Source: Gymnopus androsaceus JB14 (taxonomy: Eukaryota > Basidiomycota > Agaricomycetes > Agaricales > Omphalotaceae). Taken from it: a stretch of 64,000 nt of DNA. The notes beneath the pieces were generated by a model that saw nothing but the letters and a program-made list of their open reading frames with translations, had not been told where the DNA came from and did no database searches. The stretch is taken from positions 38,026 to 102,025 of the forward strand of contig ML769614.1 of assembly GCA_009733575.1 (NCBI GenBank), in the 5' to 3' direction. Below, in pieces: positions 10,933-19,967 of this stretch; within the stretch, counting starts at the first letter, position 1; each line of letters begins with the position of its first letter. The position numbers and the translations under genes are program-made.

Positions 10933-12962
10933 TCATTTGGTTTGATTGTTGGTATCAGCAGTCTGATTGAAGCACATGGCTCTTGGTTCCAGTGGGGTTT
11001 GTTGGTTAACCCATACGTCCATTGTCAATTGCCTCGTAAACACTGCCTTTTGAGATGCTAGTGGTTGACTAGAGGATTGAGATCCTCCAGCCTGTATATT
11101 GCCAGAGGCTCCTCCTCTCCCTCTGGGTCCCCCAGCAAGTTGCCCCATCCCTGTTCTTTCAGAAGTCTGCCACATTTTATCTCTCTCCACTAGTTTCTCC
11201 CTCCAGGAGTCATCAAACATCTCCCTCCATCTACTACTATCCTCAAATGATTCCCAGGACTTGGGGTCATCATTCACAAAATATCTGTATTGCAAATCTG
11301 TGCATCTCCTCCATAGTACTTTTCTTCTCTGTATGAACAACAAACACTCACAATCATTAGCACCGTGTCCCTCCACATTGCAAATTGCATAGAAAAAAGT
11401 ACTTTCTGCTGCATCACAGGCTGCTGTGCAATGTGTTTTAGCACATTGACCACACATATTGTTCTCCTGCCTGCATTCCTTTGCAAAGTGCCCAAATTTG
11501 TGGCACTTTGAGCATCTTCAAAGCTCTAACAGGGACTTACGGACCTCAAGGGACCTTCCTTGCACTACCAGACCATTCCGGATGGCCCTGTTGGCTTGCT
11601 CTGTCTCATCAAAAGAACAGATGATGTGAGCCACTTTCTGCTGCTCCCCATGATTCTCTACCGCCTTTATCCATCACGCTCTAACAATTGCACCCTTCTC
11701 CAGTGAATTCACCTCCTCAATCTTCCTTAGCGTAAGGTCCGACTCGAGATTCTCTGTCACCAGCACCATCTTCATCCATGTCATCCATGGTGGTAATGGT
11801 CACGGTAATCTCTCCTTCCCATTTTCCTTTCCACTCCACTATCCTCCCATTCTTTCTTATCCATTCTGATATTGCCTTGTCTGACAAGAAAACCAGCGCC
11901 CCTCCAGGTATCTTTCTGGCTGACATAAAATTGCCTGTAGGCTTAGAAATGGCTGAGAAAGCCTCCTCGTCCTTCACACCCTCCAAAGCCTTATTCGCTT
12001 GTTCCACAATCTCCTTTTTTGACAGCATGGCAAGCCAATGAAGCTTGCTATGCTGTCCACTCTCACAGATTACTACCTTACAAAACGCTGCCTTTGCATC
12101 TCAGATTGCTTGTGCATGTGGTGCACATAACGTGCACTGGCCACTCAGCCCTACTCCTTTGTCTATTGCAGACCTTGCAGCATCAGCAAAGGATTTACCT
12201 CCTCCCGCATTCACCACGTACTCTATGCCTACTAGATCGATTGGCCCAGTCATCTTTGGAACTACTGCCGTTAGCAGCAGCTAATCCCTTTGACAGACCC
12301 TTGATCTTCTCTTTCACTGCCTTCATGGTATTGTTGGCTTTGCTCAACAAACTGTTGCATTGTTGTGCCACCTCCTGCGCTGCCGCAAAAGCAGCCTCCA
12401 CCTCTCTTTCCATCTTCTTTATAGGGCTCCCTGCAGGTTAGCCTGCACTCTGTCAGCCACGATCTGTGTGAAAGCTGGTTTCATCGCTCAGAGTAAGTGT
12501 GGCAGCTGCCCCTGCCATCTTGGCCAGCTTGGCATTGAATCTCTTTTCAAGGGCCCTAGTGACCCTCAAACATAACTTGTCCTCGTCTATCTGCAAGATT
12601 TTGCCTGTCTCCCCTTTGGTTTGAAAATGCATATCTACTCTTTTCTCCATGCATGTGGCCATATTATCAAAGGCCTGGTGATCCCATTTTGCCGCAAACA
12701 CGTCTCTCGCTACTAAAGTTGCTACTCTGATTAGCTCCCAATCTTTCCTCTTTGACTGACTAGTGGTTGACAGTGTTATTCCCTTGATATTCTGGTCTGC
12801 TTTTTCAATTATTTTCAACATCAAGCCTTCATTGTCAGTGAAGTTGAATGTTTCCGATATCCATTTATACAATCTCAGCAGGGTTTTTGCAGTGCCAAGC
12901 TCACTACTGGATTTTGTATGCTACAAGAGTGTTGGTGGCAATTCTGCTGCATTCTGGCTCAT
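10933..12962 (-). pseudogene. LINE ORF1: gag-like protein with zinc-knuckle region
   Basis: The likely ATG is at 12962 (MSQNAAELPPTLL, then an in-frame TAG and HTKSSSELG). The region continues with a helical, Ala/Lys-rich part (12872-12195), a globular part (SARKIPGGALVFLSDKAISEW, about 11930) and a Cys/His cluster (CGQCAKTHCTAAC, GHGANDC; 11457-11340), as in the gag of Tad-type LINEs. Its Gly/Gln/Ser-rich C-terminus ends in a TGA that overlaps the ORF2 start as ATGA (10936-10933). Several stops and frame changes interrupt it. Confidence 0.8.
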
Positions 12963-13190
12963 ATTTGTGGCCGGTGTTGTTGTGGGTGGTGTTGAACATG
13001 TTAGGGAGTTAGCCCAGAGATGTATTACTTATTCTAAAATGCTCTATGATCTCCCCAAGGCTTCCTTATTCTCCACCAGTGTGATTTTTACCATGGGAAT
13101 ATTGGAAGAAGGTGACCATAGTGGATCAAGAAAAGTTAGTCTGCACCATACAAGCAGGAGGATGAAGGAACAGTTCTACGAGAATTGAGT

Positions 13191-13750
13191 TCTGGGTGTG
13201 GTGGAAGAATTGGCATGGAGGATTAGAGAGAGGAAGGAGCAAGGAAAGCGGAAAGGGAGAGAAGGGGAAATGTGAAATAGGTAGGGGAGGGGGAGGATAT
13301 TAATACCAGTACTGTAATTATATATTTTTGGAACAGTTTATGGAACAGTTTATGATATGGTGCATATATTTTACAGTATACATATGAGTATTTCGCACAT
13401 TTAAATTTTTTCAGTTCTTGAGCCACTTCTTACACTTAAGCACACTGAAATCTTTTCGGCGCTTATGCAAAACTTGTACTTTGCGAGGCTCATAACTTGC
13501 TCAAAAATGCTCAGATTGCTTCAGGTAAAAAGTAACACCCCTCCATTTTGGGGGTCAGGCTACCTAACTAGCAACATTTTAGAATTTTTTTCCACTTATA
13601 ATTTTGACTTAATGCATATTTTGCCCAAATTTTGCCTATAACTTCTCTCCAAATGAAAATTTTGTGATTTTTTTTCAGATTCAGAATCAGCACTAAAAAC
13701 AAGGTAGGATTAGACCTAGGTATCCTTTTTCCCATTTTCCCAGGACTCTT
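13191..13750. other. AT-rich non-coding DNA, probably old transposon remnant
   Basis: No gene is seen. A short direct repeat (GGAACAGTTTATG twice near 13330-13350) and an A/T-rich block with CCATTTTGGGGG are present. The 13430-13720 part resembles the non-coding remains of an element, but this is a guess. Confidence 0.35.
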
Positions 13751-13751
13751 G

Positions 13752-13989
13752 GATTCGGGAGGGAAGATTTTGAAGGTTTTCGTTGGTGGAGATGAAATAT
13801 AGGATTCAGAGTCAAGTGAATTATTTTTTGGGATTTATATATAAAGATGGACTTGAATAGCCTGTATTTATATTTTAACGATTACTGTCTCAGAGTGATA
13901 AAAGTTAGTGAACGGATAGATGAACAAAAATGAAAATGAAACAGATTAAATATGACGCATATGCATTAAGAGGGAATCGAACCCCCGGC
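13752..13989 (-). repeat. Duplicated tRNA-Gly segment, copy A (about 240 bp)
   Basis: It shares GGGAAGATTTTGAAGG, GTGAATTATTTTT, TGGACTTGAATA, AAAAGTTAGTGAAC and TATGCATTAAGAGGGAATCG with 14447-14649 in the same order and orientation. It contains only the 3' portion of the tRNA. Confidence 0.85.
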
Positions 13990-14036
13990 AGGTAGAAAGA
14001 CAATTTCCCACAGGATGTGTGGCAACAACCCCGACA
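13962..14036 (-). pseudogene. Broken tRNA-Gly(GCC) copy
   Basis: The 3' acceptor strand (TTAATGC), T-arm (GGGGGTTCGATTCCCTC) and a GTTGTTGCCA anticodon-like stretch match the tRNA at 14622-14712. The 5' acceptor strand and D-arm are missing, and the anticodon stem does not close, so this is a tRNA remnant of the segment duplication. Confidence 0.75.
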
Positions 14037-14446
14037 ATCCGGAGCTCAAGGAGGAATAGTCCTGAGGTTGTCCAAAGTTGGAGCAGTGGTACTAGTAGCT
14101 CTATCAGTTCTAAAAGATCAACAGCTGGTTCCCGTGCTAGTGATGCTAGTCCACAAACTTCTCTGGCTTCTGGTTTATCTAGCCTTAGACGATCGACAGT
14201 GGCAGGTAGCAGTGCAGAAAAGGTTCGTAGTACTCTGTGATACACCACTAAATTGTTGATCTGCTCTTACCCAGAATTCCAGAATTCTGTTGCAAATCCA
14301 AAGAAAAAGATCAACCTGGATATTATACCCGATATCAATACCACCGCTGGGAAGAAACAAATTTGGGCAAGAGACCAGTATGTGTATTCGAGTACGCGGC
14401 TGCGAGCAGCTTCCAGGCACTGTCAGTCTCCAATGATCATCTCTCT
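14037..14446. other. Spacer between tRNA copies with a Ser-rich open frame
   Basis: A frame from 14019 to 14240 reads as a Ser/Arg/Thr-rich low-complexity peptide (SGTSSSISSKRSTAGSRASD). A second frame at 14253-14468 contains YPEFQNSVANPKKKINLDII. It may be a captured fragment of a host exon, but no family is recognisable and no gene structure can be drawn. Confidence 0.35.
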
Positions 14447-14649
14447 GATTCAGGAGGGAAGATTTTGAAGGTTTCGTTGGTGGAATGTAGGATTCAGAGT
14501 TGGGGGGTGGCAAGTGAATTATTTTTGGGGTGGACTTGAATATTTTTTGTCTCAGAGTGATTGAAAAGTTAGTGAACAAAAAGGATTAAAACAAATGGCC
14601 ACTAAATAAGTGCAGTCCATATGCATTAAGAGGGAATCGAACCCCCGGC
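14447..14649 (-). repeat. Duplicated tRNA-Gly segment, copy B (about 200 bp)
   Basis: This is the partner of 13752-13989 and is joined to the complete tRNA. Relative to copy A it lacks several short AT-rich insertions. Confidence 0.85.
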
Positions 14650-14712
14650 GGGTCGAGACTCCATAGAGGAAACTTATGGCAACGACCCAGGTTACCACTA
14701 CCCCATTAATGC
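14622..14712 (-). tRNA. tRNA-Gly (GCC) with intron
   Basis: Read on the minus strand, the acceptor stem is GCATTAA/TTAATGC, the D-stem GGGT/ACCT, the anticodon stem GGTCG/CGACC with loop TT-GCC-A, and the T-stem GGGGG/CCCTC around TTCGATT; discriminator A. The anticodon arm closes only if about 20 nt after the nucleotide 3' of the anticodon (starting TAAGTTTCC) is removed, the canonical nuclear tRNA intron position. All stems pair, so it looks functional. Confidence 0.9.
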
Positions 14713-14890
14713 GTATCCAGATTTCATAAGCGTTCAATTATGGAAGCAATCTGTATTAAGCGCCCCCTCGCGTCGCGTTTCTCTTTCTCAACTTTCTCAA
14801 TCTTCTTCGCTTGCAGCCGGACTTGAAATTCGTACGACTTTTCTCAGTTTAAATTATTACAAACACTAATCTATCCTTTACAAGATCGCA

Positions 14891-16404
14891 ATGACCTCGA
14901 AACAAAAACTCGTTATCCGCTTTCCAGCTAAAGCATCTACTCCCGATGCTGACACCGATCCCGACGAAAGTGCTACCCAGTCCTATCGACGTTGACGGTG
15001 ACAACGAGCCGGTACAAACCAATGTGCCGGTTAAACGCGGACGAGGAAGACCACGAGGCGCTGGAAGTCGGCTTGGAGGATCCAGTATAGGATTAGGGAG
15101 AGCTGGATCTAGCACGCCCACTTCGACACCGAGAGCGCGCGGACGTGGAAGGGGAAGAGGCCGAGGCCGAGGCGTTACCCTCAAACTTCCTAAACGTGAA
15201 GATGGCGAAGAGGGCGACGAGGAGGAAGGCGAAAGCAGTTTTGCAGAGGAAGTCGTTGAGGAAGAGAAAAAAGCACCGGTAGGAGGCGGGAGACCCTTCC
15301 GAAAAGTCCAAGGCCAAATCTACATAATCGAAGGCGACGAATTCATCACTCCCTCCTCTCCCGCCGGTGACGCTAAAATCGACCAGCATGGAAACCTTCT
15401 CGGTGGCCGAGTCTTCAAAGCAAGTACATTCACGCTACCCAACCGACATCCAGAAAGACAATACATGCTCGCCATCGAAGCAGCTCGCACTTCCGGCTTC
15501 CGTGATTCCCTCTACTATTTCCGTCGCAATCCCCTAGCGTTCAAGCTGAACGCGACTCAGCCAGAGAAAGACTATCTCATCTCACAAGGCAAGCTCGGGC
15601 CTCATCTGAAAACACGCAGTGTCACGCTTATCACCGCCAGGAGCGCGTTCAAATTGCATGGGAGCAAGATGGTTAGGGATGGGAGGTGGGTAGTGGATGA
15701 TTACTACGAGGACAAGGCATTGGAAGCGCTAGCGGAACTTCCTAATATCAAACCCGGCGACCTGGTAGGGGACCTCGTCGACCCGAATGCCGAATCAGAG
15801 GCTGCTCGCGCAGAAAAAGCAAACAAGTCCTTCCTAGCTGGTGAATCGAGCTCCGCACCTAATGGCGCCTCCATCTACCGTCCTGGTGGCCCAACAACAA
15901 TTTTCGCAGGCAACGGTCTCGGTCCCTTCTCCGATGGCCGTTGAACCCTGTTCGAAAGGCTTTATTGAACAGAGACGGTCTTACGGAGGAAAATTGGATG
16001 TGGATGATGGCGGAGAGAGTTAGGGACGCTGATGAGCAGTGGAAGAAGATTAGGACCAGTAGCAAGGTTGGTAGTCCGGCGGGATTAATGCCTGGAGCGG
16101 GTGTGGGTGTAGAGGCCAGGGCGAATGTGGCGAATGCGACATGGGACGCCGATGCACCGGATTCGTCGCTGCCACTGGGCATGTACGAGCCTCATACGGG
16201 GAGTGTTTTCTGTATGTGTTTTTTCGTATTTTCTTGTCATATAACATCGTTACTGAATCTACTCTAGTCCCATCCAATACCCAGCCTACCCGCGCTCGAT
16301 GGGAACAAGAAGAACGACCACCAAGCGAAAGAATACTAGGAGGCAACAAAACTGGTGCTGCAGCGTGGGGTTTAGCGTATGTTGATACTATCATGGAGCT
16401 TTAG
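14891..16404 (+). CDS. RSC/SWI-SNF chromatin-remodelling subunit Rsc7/Swp82 family
   Basis: The protein belongs to the Rsc7/Swp82 family, nuclear accessory subunits of RSC or SWI/SNF remodellers. The start at 14891 reads MTSKQKLVIRFPAKAS. A Lys/Arg/Gly AT-hook-like tract follows (KRGRGRPRGAGS, GRGRGRGRGRG). The conserved core contains GRVFKASTFTLPNRHPERQ, SLYYFRRNPLAFKL and SAFKLHGSKMVRDGRWVVDD. One intron of 56 bp (16212-16267, GTATGT...TAG) splits GSVF from PSNTQPTRARWEQE, and the stop is at 16402-16404. Two frame breaks are needed: near 14981 (two C lost, or one base gained) and at about 15938, where GGCCCG would restore GPLNPVRKALLNRDG. Protein conservation continues smoothly across both, so I favour base-call errors over loss of function. 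Confidence 0.9.
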
Positions 16405-16960
16405 TCGTGCATGCTTTGGGCAAGCATGCATAAATAGAAGGGTAGGAGGAGAGATTGAAACTGGGAGGGTATGAAGACTGTACGATGTACTTTGTTCATT
16501 GTATGAAGATTGCAGTTAACAATCACAAAGACAAGATCTTACTTTGACGCGGTGGATGTGTTCAGTACCTTTGAAACGGTATCGAGTATCACTAGTCTCC
16601 GCTGTTAGCTCTCAGTGTCGTTGTTGTTGTCGCATCAGATATGCTCATTCAGCCTTCAGGCTTCACTGGGCTTCGTACTTGGTGTGTAATGTGTAATAGG
16701 AAATGTGTAAGAGGGCAATTTGATGCTTCTCAATGTGATATTATAATAACCACTGTAGCACCGGTGTTATTTCTTGGCTCTATGCCATGATTGCCACCCA
16801 TGCATTCTTTGTATTTTTCAATTTTGGCGACTATAGCTCCTCAAATGACCTATTCTTATTCGCAAGTGCAACCTCTTGTATCTGCATAACAGCTCCACTG
16901 ACATCTGTAGGATAACAAATTTCCAATTACAGTAATTCAGCAAATTTAGTGTGACATTGA
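16405..16960. other. Intergenic between convergent genes
   Basis: This holds the 3' flanks of the remodeller subunit and the transferase. I see no gene or structured repeat. Confidence 0.5.
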
Positions 16961-17723
16961 TCACGAGTATTTCTCGACATTTTTTGCTAGACGACCCCAT
17001 CGTCCATTGTTAATCTCAAGGATCTCCTTGTATTCCGTACTATCATGTCCATAGAATGTTGCGCAAGGATAAGGCTGCAGGATGAATCCGCAAACGAAGG
17101 AGTATCGCCCAAAACCCAGACATCTTCCTTTCTGAACCATGCGCAGCAACGGTCCCCACCTCTGCTTTCCACTTGTTCCATGTCGCCTCATCCTTGAGGA
17201 ATAACTCCTCAAGTTTTTCCAAACATCGTCTCATACTTTGTACGGAAGAACACTGCGCTGGCAGGGTTAGTTATCAGCGGGACGGTAGGTATGACAAAGG
17301 GATAGAATGCATTGAGCTTGGGGTAGACCGCATCTCGGAAAGCTGCCTGAAGAGCGTAGCTGCCTTCGGGAATCAGCCGGGGTGTCGGGGTAGGTTTTGT
17401 CAAGATATTCGACAATGTCAACAGACTCAGATAGTGTAATGCCGGTGGAGTCGTCGACAATCACAGGGAGCGTGTACTCGGGATCACCGTTAAGCTTCTT
17501 GCCCGTAGGCTTCACGGCCTTTGGCGATTCTTTCGAGGTCAGGATATTCGATACAGATGGTTTTGAACTCGAGACCCTTGTAGTTAAGGCAGTATCTATC
17601 GTTGAAGTTTGATTAGAACTGGTTGTGAAAGACAAAAAAAGACGGCCTGATTTTCACCACATATGGGTTCCAGCTCACTCCTTTCAAGGTGCGCTTCCAG
17701 TCAAAGTCGTACAAAGTGAGCAT
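16961..17723 (-). pseudogene. Glutathione S-transferase (fungal GTE/Ure2-like class), frame broken
   Basis: GSTs conjugate glutathione to electrophiles. The ATG at 17723 gives LYDFDWKRTLKGVSWNPYVVKIR, an intron follows (to about 17600), and then YCLNYKGLEFKT, KPTGKKLNGDPEYTLPVI (the cis-Pro loop region), TGITLSESVDIVEYLDKTYP, SYALQAAFRDAVYPKL, FGDTPSFAD-like and EYKEILEINNGRWG. The full N- and C-terminal GST domains are present, but the reading moves between all three frames, with breaks near 17520, 17380 (a C-run) and in the C-terminal helices. The first intron appears to begin GC, or the boundary is disturbed by an indel. It is either a recent pseudogene or an error-rich stretch. A TATA-like motif lies upstream and a foldback element lies 97 bp before the ATG. 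Confidence 0.8.
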
Positions 17724-17786
17724 GCTAGGTAGAGATAGAAAGAGTTTAGTGAATGTGATGGAGGAATTGTTTCCATATGGAGTAGC

Positions 17787-17793
17787 TTTTATA
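17787..17793 (-). promoter_or_regulatory. TATA-box-like element of the GST gene
   Basis: TATAAAA on the minus strand lies about 65 bp before the ATG at 17723. Confidence 0.45.
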
Positions 17794-17819
17794 CGCCTTT
17801 TCAGGCCGTTACAACCCGA

Positions 17820-17948
17820 CATCAGCAAAACCTGGGTGATCCCATAGCAAGGTCCCCCTCTGTGCAGCTCTGCACAGTTCTGTACAGAGCTGCACAGAGC
17901 TGCACAGAGGGGGACCTTGCTATGGCGAACACCCAGTTTTTGCTGATG
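17820..17948. mobile_element. 129-bp foldback MITE, CATCAGCAAAACCTGG family
   Basis: The ends CATCAGCAAAACCTGGGTG and CACCCAGTTTTTGCTGATG are inverted, and the interior (GCAAGGTCCCCCTCTGTGC and its complement) folds almost completely, with CTGCACAGAG repeats near the centre. Ends and the CATAGCAAGGTCCCC motif are shared with the element at 61379-62138. It lies in the GST upstream region. Confidence 0.85.
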
Positions 17949-18649
17949 GAATGACTTTTGTTCAGCTCCGAAGTCGGCCAACGACTTCCCACTTTTTTGT
18001 CAGCGTATCACAGTCGGGAGCTTGGAATGTTTCTAGTACTATATAGCTTATATATTTGCTTATTATTTGCAGCGGTGACGATGGGAAAGCTGTTTCAAGA
18101 AGAAGAGCTTTTGCTATAGTCAAGACCCGGAGGATCATACCAGCGAGACTTGGTCGGAGTCGGTCAGGAACGCCTTGCAGAGTCTTGGCTGAGATCATGC
18201 TTCTTCTCGTGAGACTGGTGCGCTATATCGTAAAGACGGATTGGTGATGGAAGCCTGAGGAAGAAGAGGAGACCGGGTGAAATAATAAAATAAGCGCTTT
18301 GATTTGAATAAACTTCGAGTCGGAGCAGTAGGTTGCCCAGTGTGAAATCTAAAGGCTTAGTGTTCGTTTTCGACTTCGACTGATCCGAATATCTGGAGCC
18401 TGAAGCTCTCAGTCTTGCAATAATTTATGCTTCCATTGACTTGCGCTTTTCGTGATCTGAGCTACTTCAACAACCAAAAAAACCTGGCTAATTTAGAGAC
18501 TTCGAAAGGTGGGCATTTGGACGTGGACTGGGAAGTTCACGAAGTCACGCATGAAGTAGAATATTCATATCGCCATTTGTAAGACTTGACGCTTACTCAA
18601 GATGTGCGAGATTCCGTCGGCACCACCATAATATCGATAAAGATCCTTT
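17949..18649. other. No supported gene
   Basis: A 78-codon minus-strand frame (17962-18198) has no recognisable family or gene structure. The rest is non-coding. Confidence 0.4.
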
Positions 18650-19690
18650 ATAACGACCACCATGTTCGAGACAGACCGTCTAAGACTTCGAGCTCGACGA
18701 CAGCGATGCACATTCTGTGGAATAATTTCTCCGTGTAAAAGACGCTGACTATCGGTTCGTCGTGCCCGCAAACGGGATGCCTATGTACCAGGAGCCCTGA
18801 ACCACTTCTCACAGCCATTATCGAGACGAAAGCAGACAACGTGTTGATTGGATACACGACATGGTTCATGGATTCCCAGAAGAATTGGGATGCTAGGTTC
18901 AGGATTGCTTTGCTACCAAAGTTTTAGCGTAAAGGATACACAAGAGAGGCTCTTCCCTTCTTCTGGAGTATAGTTTCCATCAGCTTGCAAGTTCCATAGA
19001 GTGTCTTTGGAAGTATTTGGAAATAATCAAGGTGCCAGAGCAAGTGCAGAGGAAGGCTATCTTGAGGCTATCTGGATGGAAAATGGCAGGATGTGGCCGG
19101 GATAGCGATCTTGGAGGAAGAATGGGCGGCTTTGAAATGGAAACTTGAAGACACTCGACTATGTAGGAATCCAAATAATGACTTTCTTGGGAGCCAAGTT
19201 GATGAGGCATTTTGTGTATTATAGAGACGGGAATAGTACTATGCAGTACTATGCGATAGATAATTGTTGTCGGGATAGAAGTGTGTAAACCCCAGGAGCA
19301 CCATTACTAAGTAGTTGTGAAGGATTTAGCGACATTGATGAAGGAGGTTTTCCCCGAAAAACCATTGTCGAAATAGCAGGTAAACGGAGAAGAGAATTCT
19401 AATTTCTTAGAGGAACATGCTGTAGTATGCCAAATTGGTCTAGATGAGCGCCAATCTTTCACACACTGGCATAATACCAACTCCGATATACCTGTTTCTC
19501 ATCCTCTCCATTAGATGGCAACCAATTGAGCGTGGTGTAATCCGAAAGACGAATTGTTGTGGCCAAAGAGTCCTTGACGTGGTACGACGTCGCACCTGCG
19601 ACTCGGAAGCGTAGTGCGCAAGTTTCCACGGTACAACGCTATCCATGATCTTGATTCACGAACAATCATATTCTTTGGTAAACTACTATT
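18650..19690 (+). repeat. Segmental duplication, upstream copy (about 1 kb)
   Basis: It is alignable with 24510-25573 plus 27823-27930, from the GNAT remnant to a downstream block containing GTCCTTGACGTGGTACGACG. The two copies flank the NB-ARC/TPR gene as direct repeats. Similarity fades after about 19690. Confidence 0.85.
18662..19225 (+). pseudogene. GNAT-type N-acetyltransferase remnant, copy 1
   Basis: MFETDRLRLRA at 18662 is a typical GNAT start. Later pieces read TAIIETKADNVLIGYTTW, MDSQKNWDARF and LPKFWRKGYTREALPF after frame changes, and then AEEGYL. Gcn5-related acetyltransferases move acetyl from acetyl-CoA to amines. Stops and frameshifts, plus loss of the segment around the last helices, make it non-functional. 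Confidence 0.75.
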
Positions 19691-19967
19691 GCCCTTAGCA
19701 TATTGTTCTGAAGGTCCGAAGATTTCCGAACCTGTTATTTGGGCCTCGAAATGAATGGAGGGCTATGCGTAACAAAAAGCTGTCGACCTATAATTGTAGA
19801 TAATATGTAAAAGCAGAAAAAGGGCAATATGAAATAAGTACTATTATGTTCAATGTCATGCATGTGCCGGCGGTGCAACGGGCACGGATGGTTCCTGAAT
19901 TTCAGGTATATAAGCCTCAAAGGTGTCAGAACTTTTGTTTCATTTCACACCCACCCTTCCATTTAGA
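19230..19967. other. Duplicated non-coding tail and upstream region of the STAND gene
   Basis: 19230-19690 matches the second GNAT copy's downstream DNA. 19691-19967 is unique AT-rich DNA that should hold the promoter of the next gene. Confidence 0.5.

Larger units (their letters stand above)
3339..10936 (-). pseudogene. LINE ORF2: endonuclease-RT-RNase H polyprotein, dead and interrupted
   Basis: The ATG at 10936 opens an apurinic-type endonuclease domain (LKIWQQNLNKSP, ILAMQEPN; about 10930-10586). The reverse transcriptase runs from about 9754 to 8450 and its FVDD catalytic box is at 8809-8820. RNase H (YQIFMDGSGVEG, WIDNTSAIAATG) lies at 7969-7556. The tail restored across the LTR insertion contains SIIYYSAQLIGELEH and NEKSLTPLFNFINSTGRFR, and it stops at 3339-3341. 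Disabling changes include TGA for Trp just after the FVDD region and after IKQA, TAA before TIVLHKLGK, and Asn for the motif A aspartate (ALNVKRAYPS). Domain order and wording match Tad1-clade LINEs of basidiomycetes. Confidence 0.9.
2975..13190 (-). mobile_element. Degenerate Tad-like LINE (non-LTR retrotransposon) split by an LTR element
   Basis: On the minus strand the order is a 5' region, ORF1 (gag-like with a zinc-knuckle region), ORF2 (endonuclease, reverse transcriptase, RNase H), a 3' UTR (about 3338 down to 3002) and a poly(A) tail seen as the T-run at 2975-3001. The LTR element 3468-7072 is inserted near the end of ORF2. Deleting it with one TSD copy restores the ORF2 frame. In-frame stops and a lost reverse-transcriptase aspartate show that it is dead. 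The 5' limit is uncertain: I place it near 13190, after the upstream ORF1 region, but I found no matching target-site duplication of the sequence beside the poly(A) tail. Confidence 0.9.

Noticed and set aside
13190..13440. LINE 5' target-site duplication
   Set aside because: No copy of the sequence left of the poly(A) tail (GGGTCCGCACCG) was found at the 5' side.
13962..14036. Second functional tRNA
   Set aside because: No 5' acceptor strand or D-arm, and the anticodon stem does not pair.
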